From assembly GCA_023091665.1 (NCBI GenBank), contig JALJCQ010000006.1:1116001-1180000 (forward strand): DNA of 64,000 nt. The letters are read 5' to 3'. Every line of letters begins with the position of its first letter. Position 1 is the stretch's first letter. The notes beneath the pieces are model-generated. The model had not been told where the DNA came from. It saw only the letters and a list, made by a program, of their open reading frames with translations, and did no database searches. Positions 10,538 through 19,733 of this stretch are shown here, piece by piece. The DNA comes from Pythium myriotylum. Lineage: Eukaryota > Oomycota > Peronosporomycetes > Pythiales > Pythiaceae. The position numbers and the translations under genes are program-made.

Positions 10538-12550
10538 ATGCCCGGCCAGTCGCCAGTTTTCCTCGTTATGGTCACTTCTTCATCCCACCCACGCGCTGAG
10601 GCGTCGTGTGCGCTCGACGGCTCTTCCTTCGCGACTCTCGCGCAGGAGACGCGAAAACGAATCCTCAGGCTCCATCGCGGTGCAGGCGACCAAGCGCAGT
10701 GGAAATGGATAGAGAATGCGCGGAACTTCTCCATCTACACGAAGCAAGTAGACGGCTACGGGGTGCAATCCTCTGGTGTCATCAAGGGCTGCGTCCAAGA
10801 GGTAATATCACTGCTGTCGTCGTCTTCACAGGAAGAATTTCAGCGAAAGATGTCGGCGGTGCATGGTCAAGACTTCAAGCACGGCGAATATGTGGCTGAT
10901 GTGGCCGTGGATTCTGAGTCGAGGGAGGGCCGAGGCAGTGCGCTGTCAGTTCGGAGAGCGACATTTGCTCGCAGAGGATGGTTCAGTCGCGACGATGAGT
11001 GGTGCTACCTAGACGAAACGAACTACTCATCTCCACGCTTTGAGAAGTATATGACGACCCTGAGTACCCACGATGCTTTCATAAGCTCACTGCACGCCCC
11101 CACTAAACGCGATAAAGCCGTGCAGTTTCGAGATGCCGTTGCTGGTTTCTTCATTCAGCCGGAAGATACTGACAGATCCGTGGGGGAAAGGAATTGTGGC
11201 GCGTGTGTTCGTGTGCACTTCTACGCCGAATTAACGTCGGCGCCCAGAGCCTTCCTTCCGACCTTCAGCGTCCCCACCAGTAAGCGGCAAGCTCCTGTGA
11301 GTGCGATCCAGTCGCGACTTCTTCAGATTGCACGGGACTGTGATCGCCTCGCGCTTCTCGTGCGGCGCCGGAGGCTCGGGGTTCAAGTCCTCGTTAATCG
11401 TCGAAGCGTTATCCCAGCCATCAATGGAGTCTGCATCAAGTGTGAGAGAACGCTCGTCATTGGTAAGCAATGCCGCGTGTGCGGTCAAAGCGTATGCAGT
11501 GATTGCTCCGAAAAGTATGAGCGTGAGACCCGGGTACGGACCCGTTCGGGGGAGCCTGTCCATCGCCTGGAGATGGTACGCGTCTGTGATCCGTGTCTTG
11601 CACGGGTTGAGAGTGCTGACTACGCGCACTTCAATGATGATGCACGAGCAGGATCAGCCGTTGTTCCGGATCCAGTGCGAAAGGATGACATATCCAATTC
11701 TGCTGCAGTTGATCTGAAAGCACTTCTCCAGGATGCGCTGCTGAATGCTCCATCTCCACAGCGGAAGACGGCTGTGCTCAGCGTCATTCGTCAAGTATTG
11801 GACCAAGAAGCGCAAGATCAAGGCGACTTGACGCCCAAATCGAGAGCAAGAGAGACGAAGCCTTTCTGCAAGGTCACTGATGCCTCCGTTGCTTATGCCA
11901 CAGATGATGAGACAATCAATGCGTTGGATAATCTCGCGCTCCGTGTCATCCCTCATGATGAAGCTCCTATCGCCGATAAATTCGGTAGGACTTACCCGCT
12001 TGTTCGTGATTACACAACAAGATTCACTGCCCCTGAAAACGAAGAGCAGCGAGTCCGCGCTATTCTGGATCTGCACGTTCTCTCCGCGGCTCCATGTGAT
12101 GAGCTGGACATCGTATGCGAACTTGCTGCGAAGGAAGTAGGAGTCTTCGCGAGCATTGTTTCAATCATTACAGGGGACGAGATGCGCGTGATTGCCGCCA
12201 ATGATCCAAGCTTCAAAGTCCTGGCAACCGAGCGGGCGCACTCATTCTGTACGCACACGATCATGGACGATAAGCCGCTGATTATTTCGAACCCAGAGGC
12301 CGATGTGCGCGTGAGCTACACCAAAGTGGCCACGACTCTCGGTGCACGATTCTATTGCGGATTCCCTATACTTGTAGACGGCGACCGGGTTTTGGGCTCG
12401 CTCTGTTGCTTGGATCAGCGCAAACACGAGCTGACGGAGTCACAGTACACCGCAATGAATCGGCTGGCGAGCACGGCTGCAAGGATCATCGAAGTCAGAG
12501 GCGAAGCATACCGAGCAAAGGCCCGAAAGGATTCGAGTAAACGTATGTAG
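10538..12550 (+). CDS. START-like, FYVE-related zinc finger and GAF protein (paralogue D)
   Basis: Single exon, 670 aa from ATG 10538. Another in-frame ATG at 10568 is also possible, and family similarity does not separate them. Order of parts: START-like region (WKW, ARNFSIYTKQ, RVHFYAEL), patch RRRRLGVQ, finger at about 299-353 (CIKC, CRVCGQSVCSDC, RVCDPC), linker APSPQRKTAVLSVIR, then GAF from about 522 (DIVCELAAKEVG, FCTHTIMDDKPL, NPEADVRV, CGFPIL). Its third-position GC looks lower than in A or B. It is convergent with the next gene, with only 72 bp between the two stop codons. Confidence 0.88.
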   Translation: MPGQSPVFLVMVTSSSHPRAEASCALDGSSFATLAQETRKRILRLHRGAGDQAQWKWIENARNFSIYTKQVDGYGVQSSGVIKGCVQEVISLLSSSSQEEFQRKMSAVHGQDFKHGEYVADVAVDSESREGRGSALSVRRATFARRGWFSRDDEWCYLDETNYSSPRFEKYMTTLSTHDAFISSLHAPTKRDKAVQFRDAVAGFFIQPEDTDRSVGERNCGACVRVHFYAELTSAPRAFLPTFSVPTSKRQAPVSAIQSRLLQIARDCDRLALLVRRRRLGVQVLVNRRSVIPAINGVCIKCERTLVIGKQCRVCGQSVCSDCSEKYERETRVRTRSGEPVHRLEMVRVCDPCLARVESADYAHFNDDARAGSAVVPDPVRKDDISNSAAVDLKALLQDALLNAPSPQRKTAVLSVIRQVLDQEAQDQGDLTPKSRARETKPFCKVTDASVAYATDDETINALDNLALRVIPHDEAPIADKFGRTYPLVRDYTTRFTAPENEEQRVRAILDLHVLSAAPCDELDIVCELAAKEVGVFASIVSIITGDEMRVIAANDPSFKVLATERAHSFCTHTIMDDKPLIISNPEADVRVSYTKVATTLGARFYCGFPILVDGDRVLGSLCCLDQRKHELTESQYTAMNRLASTAARIIEVRGEAYRAKARKDSSKRM

Positions 12551-12622
12551 TGGGACTCCGTAACAAGTCAGATCATCAACGCCATTAAACATAATAATAT
12601 CTTTCCTCTTTGTGTACAACAA

Positions 12623-14731
12623 CTACGATTTCTGCGAAACCAGGGCAGGGGCCGCTGAGGAGCGCCTTCGCTGGCTTTGGATCCGGACGACTTTGCCTGC
12701 CGTATCGGCAAGTCGCTGCATAGCTGAGAATTGTGCCTCCGTGAGGTCGTGCTTCTTTTGGTCCACGCAGCACAGCGTGCCAATCACCGAGTTGTCTTCT
12801 CCGGAGACAATCGGAAAGCCACAGTAAAATTTGAGGCCCATTTCTGTCACGGGCATGATTCGGCTGAAGCGTACGTCTGCCTCAGGGTTCGGAACGATGA
12901 GCGGCTTCTCGCTCATGATGGTGTGCTGGCAGAACGAGTCCTCGCGCTTCATGCGCATATTCTCAAGCGCCGGAACGTTAGCAGCTACTACGTGCTGCTC
13001 TTCGGGTGTGATAATTGTCACGATCGTCGCGAATGCATCCAGCTCCTTGGCTGCGATGTCACAAATAATGTTGAGTTCGTCCGACGTGCCTGAGCCAATG
13101 ATGCCGAGCTTGTCCACCTCGGACGCACGGCGCTGCTCGTTATCTGGGACTGGGAATGCCAGAGGAGCTGCAAGATCTTTCTTCGTTTCAACGGGGTACG
13201 CCCGGCCTTCCTTATCGGCCAGGTCAAGTTCGTCCGCGTGGATGGTCTTGACGTCGAGACAATCCAGCGCATTGACGTAATCACTGTCTGAGCTCAGAGG
13301 GGTCAACAGAATCGACCCTACCTCGCGGCTGCTGCTGGTACTTCCCACCACAGAAACAGGTGTCGCAGGCGGTGTGAGAGCCTTCTCCTGGTCTAGAACG
13401 CAACGAATGACGTTCATGACGGCGCTTTTGCGCTGGCGAGACGGTGCCTCGAGCAGTGCGTCGTGGAGGAGCTGCTTCAAGTCTCCGGTAGCCGACGTGT
13501 TGGGGCTGCTGGGAACAAGCGTGGGACTAACAAGAGCTCGGTCGTTCATCAGTGAGTAGTCAGCTGTCTCCACACGAGCTAGGCACGGATCACAGACGCG
13601 AATAGTCTCAATCCGCACGCGTCGACCGTCGGCCCGTTTGCCGCGCAGCACGTGAGTCTCACGCTCGTACTTGTCCGAGCAATCTCCGCACACTCCTTGG
13701 CCGCAAACACGACAAAGTTTGGCAATGATCTGAGTCTTGTCGCAGTTGACGCATTTGACATTGGTCGGCGGAAGCACACGACGTTGATCAACGAGCACCT
13801 GAATACCAAGGCGACGGCGGCGTACAAGCTGAGAGATGCGGTCGCAGTCCTTAGCCATTTGCATGAGGCGTTGCTTGATGGCGTTGTTAGAGGCTTCCTT
13901 TCGACTTTGTGGCAAACTAGCGAGACGGCTGAGTGCGCGCCCGCTTGACGCAGGAGCGAGCTCAGCATAGTAGTGGATGCGCACAGCCGGCGCTTGGGTC
14001 TTAAGGTTCACGGAGGCCTCAGCTGCATCCTCAGGATGCACGTAGTATCCGCTGACAACATCGTGCACTTGCTTGGCGTCTCCGAACTTCCGCGGCTTCC
14101 GTTCGCTCGGCGGAAGGATATCGTCGGGTTTGAGCGTCGTCATCAAGCGCTCAAAGCGTTGCTTCTCCCTGTCGTACTGGGTTGAGTCGAGGAAAGTCCA
14201 CTCGTCGTCGCGCTTGAGCCAACGCGTCCTCGCGAACGTAGCCGAGCGCAGCGTCAACTGCGCCGCCACTGGCTCGCTGCTGTCATCATTGGACTCGTAG
14301 ACGATCTCGTCGGCGACCTTGGTGATGAACGAGCCGCTCTTGAACTCCTTGTCGTGAAGCGCCGCCATCTTCTGCTCATAGTCGCTCTGCGAGTTGGACG
14401 CGAGCAGCGAGACGACCTCAGGGACCGTGCCCTTGATAGTTCCGATGGAGAGCACGCCGTAGCCCGAGGAGCTGTCCTGTTTGTTGTAGATGGCGAAGTG
14501 GCGCGCGTTCTCGATCCATTTCCACTGTGCGCCGCGCGCGGTCGAGCCGCGCAGCACCTGCTCCCACTGGACCTTGCGCTTGGTCTCCCGTGCCAAGGCC
14601 GAGAGGTTCGGGCCACAGAAGCTCGAGGCGAGCGTGCGTCGAGACGACGAGCCCGACTTCATGGAGAGAAAGGGCTTGGGCGAGCCCCTCGTTTTGCGCC
14701 GAGGCGAGGACACGAACACGGTAGCGGTCAT
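12623..14731 (-). CDS. START-like, FYVE-related zinc finger and GAF protein (paralogue E)
   Basis: Single exon on the minus strand, 702 aa from ATG 14731. The frame is open further upstream, but a very good Inr+FPR site at 14769-14784 lies 37 bp before 14731 and fixes this start. START-like part: WKW, ARHFAIYNKQ, ending RIHYYAEL. The patch RRRRLGIQ precedes a finger at about 327-383 (CVNC, CRVCGQGVCGDC, RVCDPC), with an Arg/Lys-rich insert before the last cysteine pair. The linker APSRQRKSAVMNVIR is followed by GAF from about 552 (NIICDIAAKELD, FCQHTIMSEKPL, NPEADVRF, CGFPIV). This is the first of two inverted members. Confidence 0.9.
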   Translation of the reverse strand: MTATVFVSSPRRKTRGSPKPFLSMKSGSSSRRTLASSFCGPNLSALARETKRKVQWEQVLRGSTARGAQWKWIENARHFAIYNKQDSSSGYGVLSIGTIKGTVPEVVSLLASNSQSDYEQKMAALHDKEFKSGSFITKVADEIVYESNDDSSEPVAAQLTLRSATFARTRWLKRDDEWTFLDSTQYDREKQRFERLMTTLKPDDILPPSERKPRKFGDAKQVHDVVSGYYVHPEDAAEASVNLKTQAPAVRIHYYAELAPASSGRALSRLASLPQSRKEASNNAIKQRLMQMAKDCDRISQLVRRRRLGIQVLVDQRRVLPPTNVKCVNCDKTQIIAKLCRVCGQGVCGDCSDKYERETHVLRGKRADGRRVRIETIRVCDPCLARVETADYSLMNDRALVSPTLVPSSPNTSATGDLKQLLHDALLEAPSRQRKSAVMNVIRCVLDQEKALTPPATPVSVVGSTSSSREVGSILLTPLSSDSDYVNALDCLDVKTIHADELDLADKEGRAYPVETKKDLAAPLAFPVPDNEQRRASEVDKLGIIGSGTSDELNIICDIAAKELDAFATIVTIITPEEQHVVAANVPALENMRMKREDSFCQHTIMSEKPLIVPNPEADVRFSRIMPVTEMGLKFYCGFPIVSGEDNSVIGTLCCVDQKKHDLTEAQFSAMQRLADTAGKVVRIQSQRRRSSAAPALVSQKS

Positions 14732-14768
14732 GTCGGCGCGGACCAGTCTCACTCGTGTGGTCGCTGGT

Positions 14769-14784
14769 GGATTGGAGAATGAGC
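14769..14784 (-). promoter_or_regulatory. Inr+FPR core promoter of paralogue E
   Basis: Read on the minus strand, GCTCATTCTCCAATCC agrees with the oomycete consensus GCTCATTYYNCAWTTT at all but the last two bases. It is the best example in the window and lies 37 bp upstream of ATG 14731. Confidence 0.75.
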
Positions 14785-16184
14785 TCGTTGCGACACGGTG
14801 GATAATCGCGGGAGAAGCCGTTCTCTTACCGTATCGTACATAGTTGTAAACAAAGACCGAGAGAGGGGACGAGTGGCGTCCATTTCCCATGTGGTTTGAG
14901 CCACGACAAGCAGCGCCAAATGATAGGAGGTCCAGCTGTCGCGCGGTCGTTTTGGTTTGCAGCTGTTGCAGGTGAGACCTTGTCCTCTCTACGTTCACCT
15001 GGTAAGCTTGGTCTGTCCACAAGAGAATCTCGAAACGTCCCATAGAGTTCAGCACAGCAGCGCGTAGAGATTGACATCAACTCCGCCGATCCACTCCCCC
15101 CGATCACGTGGATAGTGCTGCGTCGGACTGGCCACCGATTCCTTCAAGCGACTTGTGCACGGGACGAGGCGTTGCGTGATCATGGATAATTTCGAAGGTT
15201 GTGAATCACCCACGCTTGGTGGGTGACTTTGGCCTCGATATCCATGTCCGCTCTGGGTGAAGTTGGTATCGCGAAAGGGCCGAGACCAAACACCGGGAGA
15301 GAGTGCGACGCGTGGCGCGGACGATCTTGCCGAGTCCGCGATCTCGCACTTCGTTGAGCCGCAGCACCTGCTCCCACGCACGCCACGGCTGGAGAAACTG
15401 ACGGCGGCTCGCATGGCGCTCCAGGTGGCGGCGGCAGTCAGCGAGGATGAGTTCTCCAAAAAAGGTGAGATAGTCACCGCGGCAGCAAAGCGAGCCGAAC
15501 GCCGACCATAAAAGCTACCGTTTTATGAGAAACGCGTCTGAGAACGACGAGCTTGCTGGCTCTGCAGATCAGATTCTGAGTCCGTCCCCCCCCCAGCAAA
15601 AAAGTGGCCCCAGCTGGCGATCGCGCCAATCGGTCTCCATGCCTCTGCCACGGCTTCCTTGATGAAGCTCTCTCCTCACTAGCAATTACTCACCCACGTG
15701 GCGTGGTCCATCACCATGGAGGAAGGTTGCCGAAGCCTCCTCAGCTCGTCGCTCTCCACCTGGCCGTCTCTTCTCGCCAGAACTTCTCGGTGCGTTCTCG
15801 GCCATCCACCAAAACGCTGCCAGAGGGAAGGAGACAGCTGTGCCGAGCCACTTGCAGGGCTTGATACGCTCTGCACGTCGAAGAGCGAAGGCTGACCCCG
15901 CAAGAACTTGCAGTTCCTGCCTTTCTGATGGAACTTGTGGTCAGTGCAACGGTGGACTATCACTGCCACGAGAAGGTTGGCGTGTTACCCTCCCAATCTT
16001 CAACACTCGAAAGCCCGTGTGGCGCTGACGACAACGGGAGAGAGTGAATCAAGCCGGACATCCTATCACGACTGGCCACGTCTCCACAGCAATGACTATA
16101 CAAATCACTCCACCATGTATTATACTTTGATGTAAACTATGCTACTGATAACGTGCGTGATCACGCCGCCGCCGCTCTCTCTGT
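14785..16184. other. Intergenic region between paralogues E and F
   Basis: About 1.4 kb between two minus-strand paralogues. It should hold the upstream region of E and the 3' flank of F. No gene supported. Short poly-C at 15589-15597. Confidence 0.5.
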
Positions 16185-18329
16185 TCAGAGCTGCGTTGAG
16201 CCTTTTGACGTTTCAACCGACGCCGACGGGCGTTGCTGGCTGCCCTGGATCCGCACGACCTTGGCAGCTGTCTGGGCGAGCTTGCTCAGTGCGCTGTACT
16301 GGGACTCCGTCATGTCGTGTCTCTTGAAATCGATGCAGCAGAGTGCGCCGATCACTGTCTTGTTGTCCTCAGCCACGAGCGGGAACCCGCAGTAGTACCT
16401 GGTCTTCAGCTCCTGTACAGGTCCGCACTGGTGGAAGCGCACGTCGGCCTCAGGGTGCGGGACCACAAAGGGCTTGTTGTCCATGATCGTGTGCGAGCAG
16501 AATGCGTGGGCTCGAGGGAACCGCGCGTTCTCGAGTGACTCGACGCTTGATCCGATCACTTGTTGTTCGTCTTCTGTGACAATTGTCACAAGACCAGCGA
16601 ACGAGTCGAGCTCCTTCGCTGCGAGATCGCAAATGATGTTGAGTTCCTCGGAACGACCAATCTTCTGGATGCGGCTCTTCTCGATGGCCTCGAGTCGCTC
16701 GGCTTCGTTCGCCGGCACCGGATACGCCATTTGCTCGTCGGGGTTACCAGGGTCCACGGCGTAAGCTCGACCACAGCTTGCGGAGACCTCTGCGCTGGCA
16801 TGATCTACTTGTGTAACTTCAAGATAATCAAGAGCCGAAACGTAGTCATGGACGGAGCTTGTCGGAGTGAGTGTGATTGAAGTTCGGGCCGGAGACGACG
16901 ACTCACTCTGGTCTAAGACACACTTGATCACATTCATCACGGACACTCGCTTCTCGGTCGATGGCGCAGACACAAGAGCATCCTCGAGAAGTGTTCGAAG
17001 CGTCTCGTCCGCGGGCTTTTCCCCCTCTCTATTCGGGAAGACAACCGGGCCGAAGAGACTCTTGTCAGTCAAGTGAGCGTAGTTGGATTTGTCCACGCGA
17101 TCCATGCAGCGGGTGCAGACACGGACGGACTCTAAGTAGCTTTGGTGTCTTGTGCGGACAAGAGTCTCTCGCTCATGCTTCTGGGAGCAGTTTGCGCATA
17201 CGCCCTGCCCGCACACGCGGCAGACTTTTGCGAGCACGAGAAACTTGCTGCAGCAGAAGCACTCGATGTTGGTTGGCGGCAAGAACTGCGTCTTGTCCAC
17301 TAGAATCTGGACACCAAGTCGACGGCGGCGAATGAGCTGAGTGAGGCGCTCACAGCTCTGCGCCATTTTAACCAGTCTGTCCTTGACGGCTTTGTCCGAT
17401 GCGTGGGATCGTCGGAATGACACAAGCGACTGTGATTCCTCCGGTGTGAACTCGGCGAAGAACTGGACGCGCGTCATTTTCAACGGCTTGGCATGTGAGC
17501 TAATGAGCTTCATGCTGTTGGCCTGCGAGCTCATGAGTTTCATAGCTGCCGCGTCCGATTGGTTGTCAATAGGCTTGACGAGATAGCCGCCGACGACACC
17601 TCGAATGAACTTGGTACGAGAAGGCGACTTGCCCGCCACTAAATCTTTTGGCGATAACGTGACCATCAGTTTCTCGAACACCTCACTGTCCTTGTGGCGT
17701 CGCACGCCGTCAACATAGCACCATTCTTCGTCACGATGGAGCCAATTGGACTTGGCGAACGTCGCTGTCTTGACCGCGACCTCTGTCACCATCGAGTCAG
17801 TCGCGGTCAATGCTGTCACCTCTTGAACTGGAGCGCTCTCCATATCAACGTTGTAGACTAAAGCTCCTTCCTTGAACTGCCCCCCGTGGAGAGCATCCAT
17901 TTTGCTTACATGCTGGTCGGCGGTGACAGCGTGAAGAACCGTCACAAGTTCGGGGACGCTGCAGGGCACACCACCGACTGCCATCACGGCGAAGCTTTGA
18001 GACTGTTGTCTGGTGTAGATAGAGAAGTCACGAGCGCTCTCACTCCATTTCCAGCGTCCGGCACCACTCTCAGCGTTTTCCGTGAGCTGGTCCCAGTCGA
18101 TACTCTGTGCTGTCTCGCTCGTGAGCCGGTGCAGCTGGCGATCACTCATCGCCACGGGATGGCCGCGCTGCGACGGTAGTTTGAGTGTGGAGAAGAACGT
18201 CGCGTCCGTGGCCGCTGATGCCAGCGAGTTGGACGGACTCGGCGGTTGACTTGCACCGGAAGAAGAGGAGGCTATGTGCGACCTGAAAGAGGCTATCGAT
18301 GACGCGAGTGGATTCGTGAGCTTGGGCAT
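16185..18329 (-). CDS. START-like, FYVE-related zinc finger and GAF protein (paralogue F)
   Basis: Single exon, 714 aa from ATG 18329. The frame opens seven codons earlier only with GTG. It has a serine-rich N-terminus, then a START-like region (WKW, ARDFSIYTRQ, RVQFFAEF). The patch RRRRLGVQ precedes a finger at about 357-408 (CFCC, CRVCGQGVCANC, RVCTRC) in which KHERE replaces the KYERE of the upstream members. GAF begins at about 562 (NIICDLAAKELD, FCSHTIMDNKPF, HPEADVRF, CGFPLV, ALCCIDF). The stretch HQCGPVQEL before the GAF strand and the KHERE variant group it with the 19734 gene, its divergent neighbour, so these two are probably a duplicated pair. Confidence 0.9.
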   Translation of the reverse strand: MPKLTNPLASSIASFRSHIASSSSGASQPPSPSNSLASAATDATFFSTLKLPSQRGHPVAMSDRQLHRLTSETAQSIDWDQLTENAESGAGRWKWSESARDFSIYTRQQSQSFAVMAVGGVPCSVPELVTVLHAVTADQHVSKMDALHGGQFKEGALVYNVDMESAPVQEVTALTATDSMVTEVAVKTATFAKSNWLHRDEEWCYVDGVRRHKDSEVFEKLMVTLSPKDLVAGKSPSRTKFIRGVVGGYLVKPIDNQSDAAAMKLMSSQANSMKLISSHAKPLKMTRVQFFAEFTPEESQSLVSFRRSHASDKAVKDRLVKMAQSCERLTQLIRRRRLGVQILVDKTQFLPPTNIECFCCSKFLVLAKVCRVCGQGVCANCSQKHERETLVRTRHQSYLESVRVCTRCMDRVDKSNYAHLTDKSLFGPVVFPNREGEKPADETLRTLLEDALVSAPSTEKRVSVMNVIKCVLDQSESSSPARTSITLTPTSSVHDYVSALDYLEVTQVDHASAEVSASCGRAYAVDPGNPDEQMAYPVPANEAERLEAIEKSRIQKIGRSEELNIICDLAAKELDSFAGLVTIVTEDEQQVIGSSVESLENARFPRAHAFCSHTIMDNKPFVVPHPEADVRFHQCGPVQELKTRYYCGFPLVAEDNKTVIGALCCIDFKRHDMTESQYSALSKLAQTAAKVVRIQGSQQRPSASVETSKGSTQL

Positions 18330-19733
18330 GTTGTGCTCGACGTCAGACACGACCGAGAAGGGTGGTGAAAGTTGCTGAATAAGAAGATTCTTTCTCTCTG
18401 TCGCCGGAGAAGTAGATTGCTGGAAGACGCCCCATGGCGCTCGTCTTGTCGACTATGGATTCCTGGACACAGAAGCTACGTCGCGTATCGCAACCTAGCA
18501 ATCGCTGAACGCATGAGTGTGGACAGAAGGCTCAGCTCGCGTTGTCATCCGCTCGCGGGCTGTCTGATGCTTCAAGACGGTTGTTGAGTCACCAGACAAC
18601 TACGCTGGTCAGCCACAAGTTCCTGCGAAATAAAAATGCAAATGAATGGAGTTTGCCGTGTTAAACAGATCACGACGCCTCCCACGTCGCCAGAGAGAGT
18701 TTGCTGCGATCGTAGAAATTGACGCCAGCTGATGACGTGTCCAGATGGCGTGTAGCAAATAGACAGCTCTGTGGGTTCACGCGAGACTTCCAAGATCACT
18801 TAGTGATCTTGGAAGCAAGTCTTGTCAAAAGGAGAGCCCTGTCCTCGTAAAGTGTGGCTGATGAGTCTCAAGCCACTCGTGGAGCAATTGCAGGTGCAGG
18901 ATTCGTCGCTTACTGAAGGCGACGCCGACCTTCGCGAATGCAAGAACGAGTAATCATGCATGTGCTGTCTCGCCCATCCGAGCGGAGTAAAGTCGTCGGT
19001 GCGATTATTAGTAACTCCGAACTTCATCCGCCACGCGATCCCAGACTCAGCCCTCCACGGATTGCGGGCCACAACCACCCGTTCGAACAGACGAGTCTGG
19101 CGAGAAGGTGTGTGTACATGGACTGAATAGAAGACCAACCACCAATGCAAAGAAATGCATTTTCCAACGAGGAATGCTTCCACGGACCAGGCACGAACGC
19201 AGAGAAGTAATCGTCCGAGCTGATTGGAATGGTGATCCGTGTGGCGTGAAATCGCTCTGGCTCTCAGCGAACACTACTGAGAAAGGACAGCCCGGGGCTG
19301 CATTTTCTGTCGAGCGCTGACGCGGCGTGGGCTCGTTTTCCTTCTGGCCCTCAGCCCGGACGAGGAGTCAGTGCACTGTACAACACTGGTCTTAGGTACA
19401 GCGCCTTCATGGTTTGGAAGACCATCGTCTCCAGATGGACTCGCAGTCTCAGCATTCGGCGAGTTGATGAGCAAACATTTTCCAACACATAGCAGTACAT
19501 TCTGTCTTAATTCGAGAACTATCTACTGATACACGATGGCGACTGTCTGAGTGTTCCCAGTTTGCAGGTTCCTTCCTGATAACGAGAAAGTGCAGCATGG
19601 TCTTGAGGAAGATAAAAAGGAAGCGAGAGAAGAGAGAGCGCTCAGCAGCAGACGGGGGCCGCGTCGCGGGCGGGAAGACCTGGATCTGCTCGCTCGACAC
19701 TCCTCACTCTGCTTTCGCCTGCTCTCTCGTCAC
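18330..19733. promoter_or_regulatory. Divergent intergenic region between paralogues F and G
   Basis: 1.4 kb between two divergently transcribed paralogues, so it must carry both promoters. On the minus strand, TATTCAGCAACTTTC (near 18365-18380) is a weak Inr/FPR-like match for F. On the plus strand, CCTCACTCTGCTTTCGCC (near 19702) is a weak one for G. It also holds a perfect 29-bp hairpin, listed separately. No gene supported. Confidence 0.4.
18787..18815. repeat. Perfect inverted repeat, 14-bp arms
   Basis: The arm CTTCCAAGATCACT at 18787-18800 is followed by one central base and its exact reverse complement at 18802-18815. It lies in the divergent spacer, about 460 bp from the F start and 920 bp from the G start. 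It could be a protein-binding site or the end of a decayed inverted-repeat element. Confidence 0.85.
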
